This document shows positions 34,821 to 44,907 of a DNA stretch of 64,000 nucleotides, piece by piece. The notes beneath the pieces are model-generated. The model searched no databases and was not told where the DNA came from. It saw only the letters and a program-made list of their open reading frames with translations. Every line of letters begins with the position of its first letter. The first letter of the stretch is position 1. This DNA comes from Sinorhizobium sp. RAC02 (GTDB taxonomy: Bacteria; Pseudomonadota; Alphaproteobacteria; Rhizobiales; Rhizobiaceae), in assembly GCF_001713395.1 (NCBI RefSeq), contig NZ_CP016452.1, forward strand, positions 806,001 to 870,000, written 5' to 3'. The translations under genes were made by a program, and so were the position numbers.

Positions 34821-35795
34821 ATGGTGGCGGATGTGAAAGAACGACAGGGGTTCGCAGGCATTATGTTGCCTTCGCTGCGCGGAGCCACGGGTCCGCTCAT
34901 CGGCCTCATCGTGCTGTGCCTCTTTCTCACCTTTGCGACGGACAAGTTCCTGTCGGTGCGCAACTTCCTCAACGTACTCGACCAGATCACGGTGCTGGGC
35001 GTCATGGCCGTTGGCATGACGATGGTCATCCTGATCGGTGGCATCGACCTGGCGGTCGGCTCGGTCATGGCGCTGGCCATGATGGTGCTCGGTTATCTCA
35101 ATGTTACCGCCGGTGTTCCTATGGGCATCGCGATCCCGCTTGCCTTGCTCGTGGCGTCGCTGAACGGTTTGGTCGCCGGGCTTCTGATTACGCGCTTCAA
35201 CGTGCCGGCCTTCATCGCGACGCTCGCCATGATGTCGATCACGCGCGGCCTTGCGAACATGATCACCGACGGCCAGCAGATCATCGGCTTTCCGGCCTGG
35301 TTCAACATGATGGCCATCGTGCGCTTCGGTGGCTTCCTGACGCTGACCGTCGCCGTGATGGTCGTGGTCTTCGTCGTCGGCCTGATTTATCAACGCTACC
35401 GTCATGGTGGCCGCGTGCTCTATGCGATCGGCGGCAACGCCGAGGTGGCGCGCCTTGCCGGCATCAATGTCCAGCGCGCGACCGTGCTCGTCTATGTCGT
35501 GTGCAGCTTCCTGGCCGGCCTTTCGGGCATGGTGCTCGCCGCCCGCCTCGACTCCGTGCAGCCGTCCTCGGGCGTTTCCTATGAACTTGACGCGATTGCC
35601 GCGGTCGTCATCGGCGGCACGTCGCTGTCGGGCGGCACGGGTGGCATCGGTGGCGCCATCATCGGCGTGCTCATCATCGGCGTGCTGCGCAATGGTCTCA
35701 ACCTGCTCAGCGTCTCGCCCTTCATGCAGCAGGTCATCATCGGCGCTGTCATCGTACTCGCCGTCACCGCCGAAACCTACCGCAAGCGCAAATAA
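34821..35795 (+). CDS. Sugar ABC transporter permease (RbsC-like)
   Basis: A 324-residue inner-membrane permease of the ribose/xylose type. It has several hydrophobic helices and family segments: GVMAVGMTMVILIGGIDLAV, then GSVMALAMMVLGYLN, ALLVASLNGLVAGLLITRF, and the AVVIGGTSLSGGTGGIGGAI block near the C-terminus. ATG 34821 has GGAGGAG about 8 nt upstream; a longer frame from 34683 covers the operator region and is rejected. It forms the importer with the receptor and the double ATPase encoded downstream. Confidence 0.9.
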   Translation: MVADVKERQGFAGIMLPSLRGATGPLIGLIVLCLFLTFATDKFLSVRNFLNVLDQITVLGVMAVGMTMVILIGGIDLAVGSVMALAMMVLGYLNVTAGVPMGIAIPLALLVASLNGLVAGLLITRFNVPAFIATLAMMSITRGLANMITDGQQIIGFPAWFNMMAIVRFGGFLTLTVAVMVVVFVVGLIYQRYRHGGRVLYAIGGNAEVARLAGINVQRATVLVYVVCSFLAGLSGMVLAARLDSVQPSSGVSYELDAIAAVVIGGTSLSGGTGGIGGAIIGVLIIGVLRNGLNLLSVSPFMQQVIIGAVIVLAVTAETYRKRK

Positions 35796-35805
35796 CGACT
35801 TTCAC

Positions 35806-35858
35806 CCCCGCGGCCCAAGCGGCGGGGTGGAGAAAACGGTCCGCAATCGTGCGGACCG
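35806..35858 (+). other. Two intercistronic hairpins between permease and receptor genes
   Basis: CCCCGC/GCGGGG (35806-35827) and CGGTCCGCA/TGCGGACCG (35837-35858, perfect 9-bp stem) lie in the 123-bp gap before the receptor gene. They could stabilise the receptor transcript or attenuate transcription. There is no T-run. Confidence 0.45.
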
Positions 35859-35918
35859 GCAAAAGGGAAGGTGGTGTTCTGGGAGACAGGCACTGCCGGG
35901 TAACTTGGAGGAGAAACC

Positions 35919-36851
35919 ATGACACTGTCCAAACTGCTGATGGCGGCAACCGCTGCTTCTGTACTCGCCCTTCCGGCCTCCGCTGCCGAAGTCAAGAAGA
36001 TCGGCCTTGCCGTTCCGAACCTGCAGGCTGACTTCTTCAACCAGATCAAGCTCGGCGTCGAAAAGCACGCCAAGGAAAAGGGTATTGAAGTCGTCGTCGT
36101 CGATGCGAAGAACGACACCAACACGCAGGTCAGCCAGGTGCAGGACCTGATGACGCAGGACATCAACGCCTTCATCTACATCCCGGCCGGTGCTGCTGCT
36201 GCTGCCGTCCCGACCCGTCTTGCCCGCGAAGCCGGCATTCCCGTCATCAACGTCGACCGCACGCCCGAGGGCGCGCCAGGTGACACCTTCATCGCCGGCG
36301 AAAGCGTCGAATCCGCTTACGAAGTCTGCAAGTACATCATCGGCAAGGCCGGTGGCGCAGGCAAGATGGCGATCATCCACGGCCAGAAGGGCACGACGCC
36401 GGAAGTCGACCGCTTCACGGGCTGCAAAAAGGCCATCGACGAGAACAAGGGCGTCGGGTTGGTCGACCAGCAGTGGAGCAACATGTGGTCGGCCGATGAA
36501 GGCTTTACCATCGCGCAAAACATGCTGCAGGCGAACCCCGAGATTACGATCATCTTCGGTCAGGCCGATGGTCTCGCGATGGGTGCCGCCAAGGCCGTCG
36601 ACGTTGCAAACCTCTCGGACAAGGTGATCATCGGCGGTTATGACGGTGACGTCTCGGCGCTCGAATACCTCGCCAAGTGCAAGGGTCCGTTCATTGCGAC
36701 CGCAACGCAGAGCACGCAGAAGATGGGCGTTCTCGCCGTCGAATCCGCGCTCGCAGTCGCAGCCGGCCAGAAGGTGGAAGAGCGTCAGACGCCGAACGCC
36801 GTCCTGACAACCTGCGAAAACGCGCCGGAATTCGTCAAGAGCCATCCGTAA
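35919..36851 (+). CDS. Sugar ABC transporter substrate-binding protein (RbsB-like)
   Basis: A 310-residue periplasmic binding protein of the ribose-type family. A signal peptide (LLMAATAASVLALPASAAE) precedes KKIGLAVPNLQADFFNQIKL. Later segments VQDLMTQDINAFIYIPAGAA and ARIPVINVDR-like AGIPVINVDRTPEG are typical. It has Cys residues in EVCKYI, TGCKKAI, AKCKGPF and TTCENAP, more than usual for the family, which could form disulfides. TTGGAGGAG lies before ATG 35919. Its ligand should be the sugar or polyol used by the locus. Confidence 0.92.
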   Translation: MTLSKLLMAATAASVLALPASAAEVKKIGLAVPNLQADFFNQIKLGVEKHAKEKGIEVVVVDAKNDTNTQVSQVQDLMTQDINAFIYIPAGAAAAAVPTRLAREAGIPVINVDRTPEGAPGDTFIAGESVESAYEVCKYIIGKAGGAGKMAIIHGQKGTTPEVDRFTGCKKAIDENKGVGLVDQQWSNMWSADEGFTIAQNMLQANPEITIIFGQADGLAMGAAKAVDVANLSDKVIIGGYDGDVSALEYLAKCKGPFIATATQSTQKMGVLAVESALAVAAGQKVEERQTPNAVLTTCENAPEFVKSHP

Positions 36852-36881
36852 TCCGGGCTCATAGCAGAAAGGCAGCAGCGC

Positions 36882-38369
36882 ATGACGAACCGCTCTCCCA
36901 TCCTGTCGCTCCGAGGAATCCAGAAATCCTACGGTATGATCAAGGTGCTCCACGGTGTCGATCTCGACGTCTATCCGGGAGAGGTCGTGGCGCTGCTCGG
37001 TGAAAACGGTGCCGGGAAATCGACCCTGTCGAACATTATTTCCGGCACCGTCCAGCCCTCCGCGGGCGAGATGACCTGGTTCGGCAAGCCTTACGCCCCC
37101 GCCAATCCCCGTGCCGCGATGGACGAGGGGGTCGGCATGATTCACCAGGAACTGAAGCTCCTGCCGAAGCTCTCTATCGCGGAAAACGTCTTCGTCGGTC
37201 GCTATCCCATGAAATCCGGCCGCCTCGATCGCCATGCGATGGAGGAGCGCGCCCGCGCGGGCCTGCAGCGCCTCGGTCTCGACGTGTCGCCCGACCGGCT
37301 CGTCGAAGGTCTCTCGACCGGCCGGCAGCAGCTTATCGAAATCGCTAAGGCGCTGACGCTGAATGCGCGCCTGCTCATTCTCGACGAGCCGACGGCCGCG
37401 CTCGGCGGCGAGGAGACCCAGCTTCTATTCCGCCAGATCGAGCGCCTGAAGGCCGAAGGCGTCGGCATCATCTATATTTCTCATCGTCTGGAGGAAATCC
37501 GCCAGATCACCGACCGTATCGTCGTCATGCGGGATGGCGCCAAGATGCAGGAATTCGACCGCGGCGACGTGCCGATCCGCACCATCGTCGAGGCCATGGT
37601 CGGGCGCTCGCTGGAGCGCATGTTCCCGGCATTGCCCACGCCGACGGATGAGGTGACGCTCGAAGTGCGCGGCCTGTCCTCGCCATCAAAGGCCTTCCGC
37701 GACATCAATTTCTCCGTCCGCAAAGGAGAGGTCTTCGGCATTGCCGGCCTCATGGGCGCCGGTCGTACCGAACTCGTGCGCGCCATAACCGGTGCTGACC
37801 CGATCGCAAGCGGCGAAGTGCTGTTGCATGGCAAGCCGGTGACGCCGCGTTCACCGATCGATGCGATCCGCAACGGCATCGTGCTAGTACCCGAGGATCG
37901 CAAGCTGCAGGGCGTCGTGCTGGAGCATTCCATAGCGGAAAACATCGGCTATGCCAATCTCGGCGAGATTTCTCGCAACGGCTGGATTTCGTCGCGCCGC
38001 GTCCGTGAATTCGCCGAGGATTACATCAAGCGCTTGGGCGTGAAGGGGCGCGGCGGGCAGAATGCCGGCGAGCTCTCCGGCGGCAACCAGCAGAAGGTGG
38101 TGCTGGCCAAGTGGCTGGCACGCAAACCACAGGTCGTGGTGCTGGACGAGCCGACGCGCGGGATCGATGTCGGCGCGCGCTCCTCGATCTACGATCTCAT
38201 TGTGGGCCTGGCGTGCGAAGGCGTCACCGTCATCGTGGTCAGCTCCGACCTCGAGGAGGTGCTTGGTGTCTCCAGCCGCATCATGGTCATGGCACAAGGC
38301 AAGCAGGCCGGTATCCTGGACCGCGAGGACGCTAGTGACGTCTCGGTGATGGAACTGGCGACAATCTGA
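36882..38369 (+). CDS. Sugar ABC transporter ATP-binding protein (RbsA-like)
   Basis: A 495-residue tandem ATPase. The first cassette has Walker A GENGAGKSTLS, the signature-region VEGLSTGRQQLIEIAKAL, and Walker B LLILDEPTAAL. The second cassette has a modified Walker A, GLMGAGRTELVR, the intact signature ELSGGNQQKVVLAKWL, and VVVLDEPTRGIDVGA. This asymmetry is normal for ribose-type importers. It lies 30 bp after the receptor gene and 16 bp before the frameshifted SDR gene, all in one operon. Confidence 0.93.
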   Translation: MTNRSPILSLRGIQKSYGMIKVLHGVDLDVYPGEVVALLGENGAGKSTLSNIISGTVQPSAGEMTWFGKPYAPANPRAAMDEGVGMIHQELKLLPKLSIAENVFVGRYPMKSGRLDRHAMEERARAGLQRLGLDVSPDRLVEGLSTGRQQLIEIAKALTLNARLLILDEPTAALGGEETQLLFRQIERLKAEGVGIIYISHRLEEIRQITDRIVVMRDGAKMQEFDRGDVPIRTIVEAMVGRSLERMFPALPTPTDEVTLEVRGLSSPSKAFRDINFSVRKGEVFGIAGLMGAGRTELVRAITGADPIASGEVLLHGKPVTPRSPIDAIRNGIVLVPEDRKLQGVVLEHSIAENIGYANLGEISRNGWISSRRVREFAEDYIKRLGVKGRGGQNAGELSGGNQQKVVLAKWLARKPQVVVLDEPTRGIDVGARSSIYDLIVGLACEGVTVIVVSSDLEEVLGVSSRIMVMAQGKQAGILDREDASDVSVMELATI

Positions 38370-38385
38370 ACAGGGAAGAGGCAGC

Positions 38386-39173
38386 ATGTCTGAAATCACG
38401 CTCAACGCACCGAAATTGTTCGACCTTTCCGGCAACGTCGCCTTCGTGACGGGGGCGGGCAGCGGCATCGGCCAGCGCATCGCCATGGGGCTGGCGCAAT
38501 GCGGTGCGGACGTCGCGCTGCTCGACCGCCGTACGATGACGGCCTTGCCCAGACGGCCGATTTCATCGCGCGGGCAGAGCGCCGCAGCATCCAGATCGCC
38601 GCCGACGTCACCAGCGGCCCGGCGCTGAACGATGCGATCGCCCGCACGCAGGCGGACCTTGGTGCTCTCACGCTCGCGGTCAACGCGGCTGGCATCGCTA
38701 ATGCCAATCCGGCCGAGGAGATGGAGGAAAGCCAGTTCCAGACGATGATGGACATCAACTTGAAGGGCGTTTTTCTCTCCTGCCAGGCGGAAGCGCGTGC
38801 CATGCTGAAGACCGGCCGCGGCGCCATCGTCAACATCGCTTCCATGTCCGGCGTTATCGTCAATCGTGGCCTCAGCCAGTGCCATTACAACGCCTCCAAG
38901 GCCGGCGTGATCCACATGACCAAGTCCATGGCCATGGAATGGGTCGACCGCGGCATCCGCGTCAACACAATCAGCCCGGGCTACACCGCAACACCGATGA
39001 ACACCCGGCCGGAAATGGTGCATCAGACAAAGCTCTTTGAAGAGCAGACGCCCATGCAGCGCATGGCAAATGTCGACGAGATGGTCGGCCCGGCCGTCTT
39101 CCTGCTCTCGAATGCCGCAAGCTTCGTGACGGGTGTCGATCTGCTGGTCGATGGCGGCTTCTGCTGCTGGTAG
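38386..39173 (+). pseudogene. SDR family oxidoreductase, frameshifted
   Basis: The first part (from ATG 38386) reads KLFDLSGNVAFVTGAGSGIG, then QRIAMGLAQCGADVALLDRRT. Its frame then breaks and the continuation is in another frame from about 38535: DDGLAQTADFIARAERRSIQ, NAAGIANANPAEE, NIASMSGV, the catalytic YNASK and a final FVTGVDLLVDGG. Restoring one base at 38533-38535 (after CGCCGTAC) would join the halves into a 262-residue classical SDR. Either it is a real one-base deletion that inactivates the gene, or a sequencing error. It is the last gene of the importer operon and probably a polyol dehydrogenase. Confidence 0.8.
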
Positions 39174-39178
39174 TTTCC

Positions 39179-39203
39179 AAGGCCGGCTTTAAGCCGGCCT
39201 CTT
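39179..39203 (+). terminator. Terminator-like palindrome after SDR gene
   Basis: AGGCCGGCTT and AAGCCGGCCT, separated by one T, are followed by CTTGCATTTCT, just after the SDR stop. It should end the importer operon. Confidence 0.6.
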
Positions 39204-39235
39204 GCATTTCTGTCCGGAAATTCCTTATTTGCGCA

Positions 39236-39330
39236 TGTTTTCCGGGCGGGCGAAATTCCCCACCGGCGGTATCCGAAGCAATCCGGGAGCCCGCAAGCGC
39301 CTTCCGACGGAAGGGTCAGCAGATCCGCTG
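39236..39330 (+). promoter_or_regulatory. FMN riboswitch remnant
   Basis: The core GGGCGAAATTCCCCACCGG (near 39247) followed by CGGTAT, then GGGAGCCCGCAAGCGCC (near 39285) and GTCAGCAGATCC (near 39313), match successive conserved parts of the RFN element. The last conserved part (GGTGNNATTCCGGAGCCGACGG, then AGTCCGGAT) is missing; after CAGCAGATCCGCTGCGGG the sequence joins ribB coding. The aptamer is therefore incomplete and probably cannot bind FMN. In family knowledge this element controls riboflavin genes such as ribB. Confidence 0.7.
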
Positions 39331-39342
39331 CGGGCTCATCCG

Positions 39343-39508
39343 CGCGGTGTGCTTGGTCGCCCGGGTCACATCGAAGCTCCCGTCGATCTGGTGCGTCTTG
39401 CCGGCAAGACGCCCTCCGGCGCGATCTGCGAGGTCACAAACGATGACGGAACCATGGCACGCGGCCGGATAATCGTCTTTGCAGACCTCGCCTCGGGCCA
39501 CGATGGCC
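39343..39508 (+). pseudogene. ribB: ribB, internal fragment (3,4-dihydroxy-2-butanone 4-phosphate synthase)
   Basis: The frame reads [20 protein letters not shown], then [20 protein letters not shown] and GRIIVFADL. This matches the C-terminal part of RibB ([25 protein letters not shown]), with the catalytic His replaced in context GHIEA and the final helix altered. The first two-thirds of RibB is absent. It is joined directly to a truncated FMN riboswitch, so one deletion probably removed the riboswitch 3' part and the ribB 5' part. It continues as an open frame to 39573. Confidence 0.7.
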
Positions 39509-39684
39509 GTTTGGGGCGCTTGACTCGCGTGCCTTTGGCTGGAGGAGTATGCCCGTTAGCGCGGCCGGGTTGACTGTTTGGGTTTGGGGGCGGCCGTTCG
39601 AATCTATTCAAGAGCTTGAATGGATATGTTCCTTCAGAAGGCCCGGTAATTCGCCTGTACGTGAGCGCGTGAACTTCACGATGC

Positions 39685-39706
39685 CAGACCGGCGTATGCC
39701 GGTCTG
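39685..39706 (-). terminator. Terminator-like hairpin after gdhA
   Basis: CAGACCGGC and GCCGGTCTG (9-bp stem, 4-nt loop) lie just downstream of the gdhA stop on its strand. The bases between 39574 and 39684 show no gene. Confidence 0.6.
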
Positions 39707-39727
39707 CGGTTGAGTGTGCGACGTGTG

Positions 39728-41080
<1,353 letters not shown>

Positions 41081-41333
41081 TTAATCACTCCAACTGCCGA
41101 AAACCGGACAATTCCGCGGCGCCGTAGGTGGTTAGCCTATTTTTTGACCTGACTAAATCAAAAATGCGCTGCCCTGAACCCGCGATAGGAGATTGGTTCT
41201 GCCGCAAACTCATTCACAACGAAGCCAATGTATGGATGTTATTCCTTAAGAGCGGGGGCGCCTGAGCCGTCAGCCTTCTGCTGGAACTCGCCCAAAGCAT
41301 CTTGTCTTCATCCTCACGGCCAGCTACGCCCTC

Positions 41334-42134
41334 GTGCAGGCGATCGGAGGCTGGCTTGCCGGGTCGCTTGCCCTGATCGCGGACGCCGGCCATATGATCT
41401 CGGATTCGGCGGCGCTCCTGCTGGCCTTGATCGCCTATCGCGTTGCGCGCTGGCCCGTCGATGCGCACCGGACCTACGGGTTTCATCGCGTGCGGGTTCT
41501 CGCCGCCCTTGCCAATGGCGCAACACTGCTGCTGCTGGTCGTCTGGATCGCGTGGGAGGCCGTGCAGCGGATCAACGAGCCCGCGGAAATCCTTGCCGGC
41601 CCCATGCTTGTCGTCGCTGTCATCGGCCTCGTGGTGAACCTGATCGGCGCTTATGCCTTGTGGTCCGGTAACAGCGGCGATAGCAATCTGCGCGGAGCGC
41701 TCCTGCACGTCATCGGGGACCTGTTGGGATCGGTCGGCGCGATTGCGGCGGCGGTCGGTATCATGCTGACCGGCTGGAGTATTCTCGATCCGATCCTGTC
41801 GGTGCTCGTCGCAGGCCTCGTCATCCGGTCGGTCTGGGGGCTCGTTTCCGATTCCATTCGCGTCCTCCTGCAGGCAACGCCGAAAGGCATCCGCGCGGAT
41901 GACATAGAAGCGGGCTTGCGGAACCTTCCAGACGTGTCAGGAGCCGGCCACTTTCACGCCTGGACACTGACCGACGAGAGCATCGTCGCGACGGTCCATG
42001 TCAGTCCCGCTGCGGGAGTCGATCCCCTATCGCTGCCACCGGTGGTCGCCGCGTGGCTCAAGGCGAAGGGGAACATCGATCACGTCACGGTGCAGGTGGA
42101 TCCGCCGGGTGCGCTTGTCGCCCGGCACGAGTGA
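41334..42134 (+). CDS. Cation diffusion facilitator (zinc-type) transporter
   Basis: An inner-membrane proton/metal antiporter of the CDF family. It has GSLALIADAGHMISDSAALL with the metal-binding H-x-x-x-D, a YGFHRVRVLAALAN loop, the second site HVIGDLLGSVGAI, and a C-terminal cytoplasmic domain ending DPPGALVARHE. GTG 41334 is the first standard start, but it falls inside transmembrane helix 1. The frame is open back to 41250 and encodes HLVFILTASYALVQAIGGWL, the expected start of helix 1, with no ATG, GTG or TTG. So it either uses an unusual codon (CTG 41262) or lost its true 5' end. The His-rich N-terminus common in the family is absent. Confidence 0.75.
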   Translation: MQAIGGWLAGSLALIADAGHMISDSAALLLALIAYRVARWPVDAHRTYGFHRVRVLAALANGATLLLLVVWIAWEAVQRINEPAEILAGPMLVVAVIGLVVNLIGAYALWSGNSGDSNLRGALLHVIGDLLGSVGAIAAAVGIMLTGWSILDPILSVLVAGLVIRSVWGLVSDSIRVLLQATPKGIRADDIEAGLRNLPDVSGAGHFHAWTLTDESIVATVHVSPAAGVDPLSLPPVVAAWLKAKGNIDHVTVQVDPPGALVARHE

Positions 42135-42186
42135 CCGGGCCGCGCCATCAGCCATCCGACCAGAAGCGGCTCTCGTCGAACGTCGT

Positions 42187-43446
42187 CTACTGGCCGGCGG
42201 GTTGAACGCGCCGCTCCAGTGGTTGCTGGATATCCTCGGCGCTTGCCACCGCCTGCCGTAAGCTGGTCGGAAGGCGCAGCTGCTCCAGTTCCTTGGCCGG
42301 CGTGAGCGCCCAGTCGAAGAGCGCGGCTTCGGAAACCGCCCATTCCGGTTGCGTGCCGGAAAGGCCTGAACCGGCGAGACTGGACTCGGCAGCAGTCGGC
42401 TGCCGCAGGAGGCCCGTGCCCTGCACGACCCAGAACGACGCGGACGGAACGAACGCGGCAGTGTTCATGGGAAGTGCACGCTCGACAACGGCGGACCGGA
42501 ATATCGGAAGAGGCGCAACAATCGTCGCAAGGTCGACGAATGGCGGCTCCTCGGCAACCATCTGGCGTGTGGTCTGCAGCTCCAATGCCTTCTCCGCGCG
42601 GCCTTTGCGGGTCGGCAGCATGGCGGTGAGCAGCGTGCTTTCGGACGGAGATGCCTCACCCTTGAATTTCGATTTTCCCGCAGTGCTGGCGGCGATCACG
42701 GATGTCGCCTTGACCCGCCGTTTGTAGTCCACCATCGCCAGATCATAACCCGGCAAGGCCCGGCCGTCGGCCGGCAGATGCAGTGTCTGGCCGTTCGGGA
42801 AAATGCGCGCCAGCTCCTGGCGCGACACCCGAGGCCAGGCCCGGACACGGCCGACATCGAGATGCACGAAGGGCGAGCCGGAGGTCGGATAGTAGCCGAC
42901 GCCGCCGATCTGCAGCTGCATGGCAAGCTCCCGCAGCCGTGCGAGCTTGACGCCGGGAATGAAGAAGTCCATCGCCTTGCCGAGTGTGTGCTGGCTGTTC
43001 TTCGCGACGCCTGTATTGCGCGAGCGGCCGCGCAGCATGGTGTTGGTGGCGGGCGAACGGTAGGCCGAGACGATATTGATGTAATCCTTCGCGCCGGCGC
43101 GCTGGTAGACTTCCCAGACCAGATCCAGCAGGCGCGGATCCATGCGGGCCGGCTCGTTCCGACGCCAGTCGCGCAGCAGGCGATTGACCTGTGCAAGCCC
43201 CTTCGGGTCGTACTTGCCATTGCGCTTGTAGGTGATCGTCGCACGCTCGCCGGTATGGGTGAAGAACAGCTTAAGCGAGCGGACTTCCGCAAAGGCCGCG
43301 GAGGGGGCGGCGGTCAGGGCGGCGAGGGCAATCGCACTTGCCTGCGCAATCCGGCGCGCAGCCTTGCCAAAACCATTCCTTGCAACGGGATGCAGGGCGT
43401 GGACCCACGACGCGGGCAACAAATACTCGAACACGACACGTTCCAA
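42187..43446 (-). CDS. DUF882 domain (YcbK-like) cell-wall peptidase family protein
   Basis: A 419-residue exported protein. The N-terminal hydrophobic region (ASAIALAALTAAPSAAFA) is a signal sequence, followed by VRSLKLFFTHTGERATITYK, then INIVSAYRSPATNTMLRG and QHTLGKAMDFFIPGV. These are the DUF882/M15-like metal-binding segments (His, Asp and a later His in SPFVHLDVG). The C-terminal half is low similarity and Ala/Pro-rich. The family is thought to act on peptidoglycan cross-links. Two L,D-transpeptidase genes lie nearby, suggesting a cell-envelope group. Confidence 0.85.
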   Translation of the reverse strand: MERVVFEYLLPASWVHALHPVARNGFGKAARRIAQASAIALAALTAAPSAAFAEVRSLKLFFTHTGERATITYKRNGKYDPKGLAQVNRLLRDWRRNEPARMDPRLLDLVWEVYQRAGAKDYINIVSAYRSPATNTMLRGRSRNTGVAKNSQHTLGKAMDFFIPGVKLARLRELAMQLQIGGVGYYPTSGSPFVHLDVGRVRAWPRVSRQELARIFPNGQTLHLPADGRALPGYDLAMVDYKRRVKATSVIAASTAGKSKFKGEASPSESTLLTAMLPTRKGRAEKALELQTTRQMVAEEPPFVDLATIVAPLPIFRSAVVERALPMNTAAFVPSASFWVVQGTGLLRQPTAAESSLAGSGLSGTQPEWAVSEAALFDWALTPAKELEQLRLPTSLRQAVASAEDIQQPLERRVQPAGQ

Positions 43447-43602
43447 TCCAACGAGATACAGCCATCGAAAGCGGATGACGGCGCTCAGGCACCAGTGAGG
43501 ATTATGGTCAATGAAGGGTTAAGATCCTGTTGATGGCTGCCGGGCGGGCGTCGATCCTGTCCTCAGCTCCTGCCGCGAGGCCTGGACAGGCCCCCATCCG
43601 AG

Positions 43603-43632
43603 GTTGCCGGCGCGCGCAATGGCGCCGGCAAC
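43603..43632 (-). terminator. Hairpin after L,D-transpeptidase gene
   Basis: GTTGCCGGCGC and GCGCCGGCAAC form a perfect 11-bp stem about 37 bp downstream of the L,D-transpeptidase stop (minus strand). No T-run is seen. The rest of 43447-43668 shows no gene. Confidence 0.5.
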
Positions 43633-43668
43633 TGTTTGCAGAAGGGATCCCGCGACCAGACCGCAGCC

Positions 43669-44292
43669 TTACGAAATTACGACGACCCGGGCTCCCACGG
43701 GAACCCGTTCGTAAAGGTCCTCGACATGGTCGTTGACCATCCGGATGCAGCCGTTCGAAACCGCTTTGCCAATGGTCCAGGGTTCGGTGGTGCCGTGAAT
43801 CCGGTAGAGCGTGTCGCGCCCGTCGCGAAACAGATAGAGGGCCCGGGAGCCCAACGGGTTCTTCGGTCCGCCCGGCACGCCCCCGGCATGGCGGGCATAC
43901 TTCTTCGGGTTGCGCCGGATCATGTTGTCGGTCGGTCGCCAGCTTGGCCATTTTGCCTTGCGGCCAACGGTCGCCGAGCCAGAAAAAGCCAGTCCGGCGC
44001 GGCCGACCCCGACCCCGTAGCGACGTGCAAAACCGCCCTCTTCGATGAGAAAAAGGTAACGGTCCTGCGGCGCGACCACGATGGTGCCAGGTTCTTCCGG
44101 ATAGGGTGAGGTCACGAGTTGCGGCAAGAAACGCGCGTCGATGTCCAATGTACGCTTCTTTCCCTCGGCAAGGGCAAGGTTCGGCGAGATGAGCAGCGCG
44201 AGAGCCGCAAGGCTGAAGCTTCGCCGATCAAGGCGCACCACTGCCGGGACGGGGTCTATGTCAGATGGGAAGAGACGTCTCATGGAAATCAT
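43669..44292 (-). CDS. L,D-transpeptidase (YkuD family)
   Basis: A 207-residue exported enzyme that makes 3-3 cross-links or attaches proteins to peptidoglycan. The N-terminus has a twin-arginine-like RRSFSLAALALLISPNLALA export signal. The YkuD domain starts at TIVVAPQDRYLFLIEEG, has GPKNPLGSRALYLF and the catalytic set IHGTTEPWTIGKAVSNGCIR. In the latter His, Ser/Asn-Gly-Cys and Arg are all present. It lies upstream of a hairpin and the DUF882 gene on the same strand. Confidence 0.9.
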   Translation of the reverse strand: MISMRRLFPSDIDPVPAVVRLDRRSFSLAALALLISPNLALAEGKKRTLDIDARFLPQLVTSPYPEEPGTIVVAPQDRYLFLIEEGGFARRYGVGVGRAGLAFSGSATVGRKAKWPSWRPTDNMIRRNPKKYARHAGGVPGGPKNPLGSRALYLFRDGRDTLYRIHGTTEPWTIGKAVSNGCIRMVNDHVEDLYERVPVGARVVVIS

Positions 44293-44446
44293 CCTTGCTG
44301 CGGGCAGGGCGCATCAGGCCGCCATCTGTCACCCGCGATCAAAAGTGGAAGAATACGGTGAAGTGGAACAGGCCGCCGATTGCAGTGCGGCCCGCTCGGA
44401 GGAGCATGTCATCCGCAATCGACCCGGCACGGCCACGCCTGTAACG

Positions 44447-44773
44447 TCAAGCCGCGCGAGGGGGAGGCAGGATCAGGAGGACGGGACCCGGTACCTGCGG
44501 GTCGGACGCTCGGTCGGGCCGGAGGCGATACGCAGGACCCACTCCCGGCCAGTGCCATTCGACAAGCCAGCCACAGGCCTCGTGGCAACTGTCCGACGGG
44601 GCCGGGTGATCGGGAATGTCGTTATCGATATCCGCGACAGTCAGGTTTGCGGTCAGGTGCGACGGCTCGAACGATGGATGGCTGCGGGCGGCAGCCGACG
44701 CGGTTGTGCTGATGCCGACGACCAGTGACATCAGCAATATGACGATCCATCTTACGACTGCGTGGTGCGGCAT
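44447..44773 (-). CDS. Hypothetical small exported protein
   Basis: A predicted 108-residue protein starting MPHHAVVRWIVILLMSLVVG, which looks like a signal peptide ending near TTASAA. The mature part has no domain I recognise. It carries two Cys in DSCHEACGWLVEWHWPG and is His- and Trp-rich there, which might bind metal. ATG 44773 is preferred over TTG 44788. It is divergent from the DsbA-like gene. The two share a CTCAAGTAGCT repeat in the intervening DNA, so they may be co-regulated. Confidence in its reality is moderate. Confidence 0.45.
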   Translation of the reverse strand: MPHHAVVRWIVILLMSLVVGISTTASAAARSHPSFEPSHLTANLTVADIDNDIPDHPAPSDSCHEACGWLVEWHWPGVGPAYRLRPDRASDPQVPGPVLLILPPPRAA

Positions 44774-44907
44774 GCCCGTAACACTCAAGTAGCTCCGACC
44801 TCGAAGGATAATGTCGCGGCATTGTGCTTAAGAAGCCGTTAGCGGCGCCGATTTCCACGCGGTTTCCAGCCCTTGCGGAATTCTCGGAAATGCGCGCTTT
44901 CGCGCAC

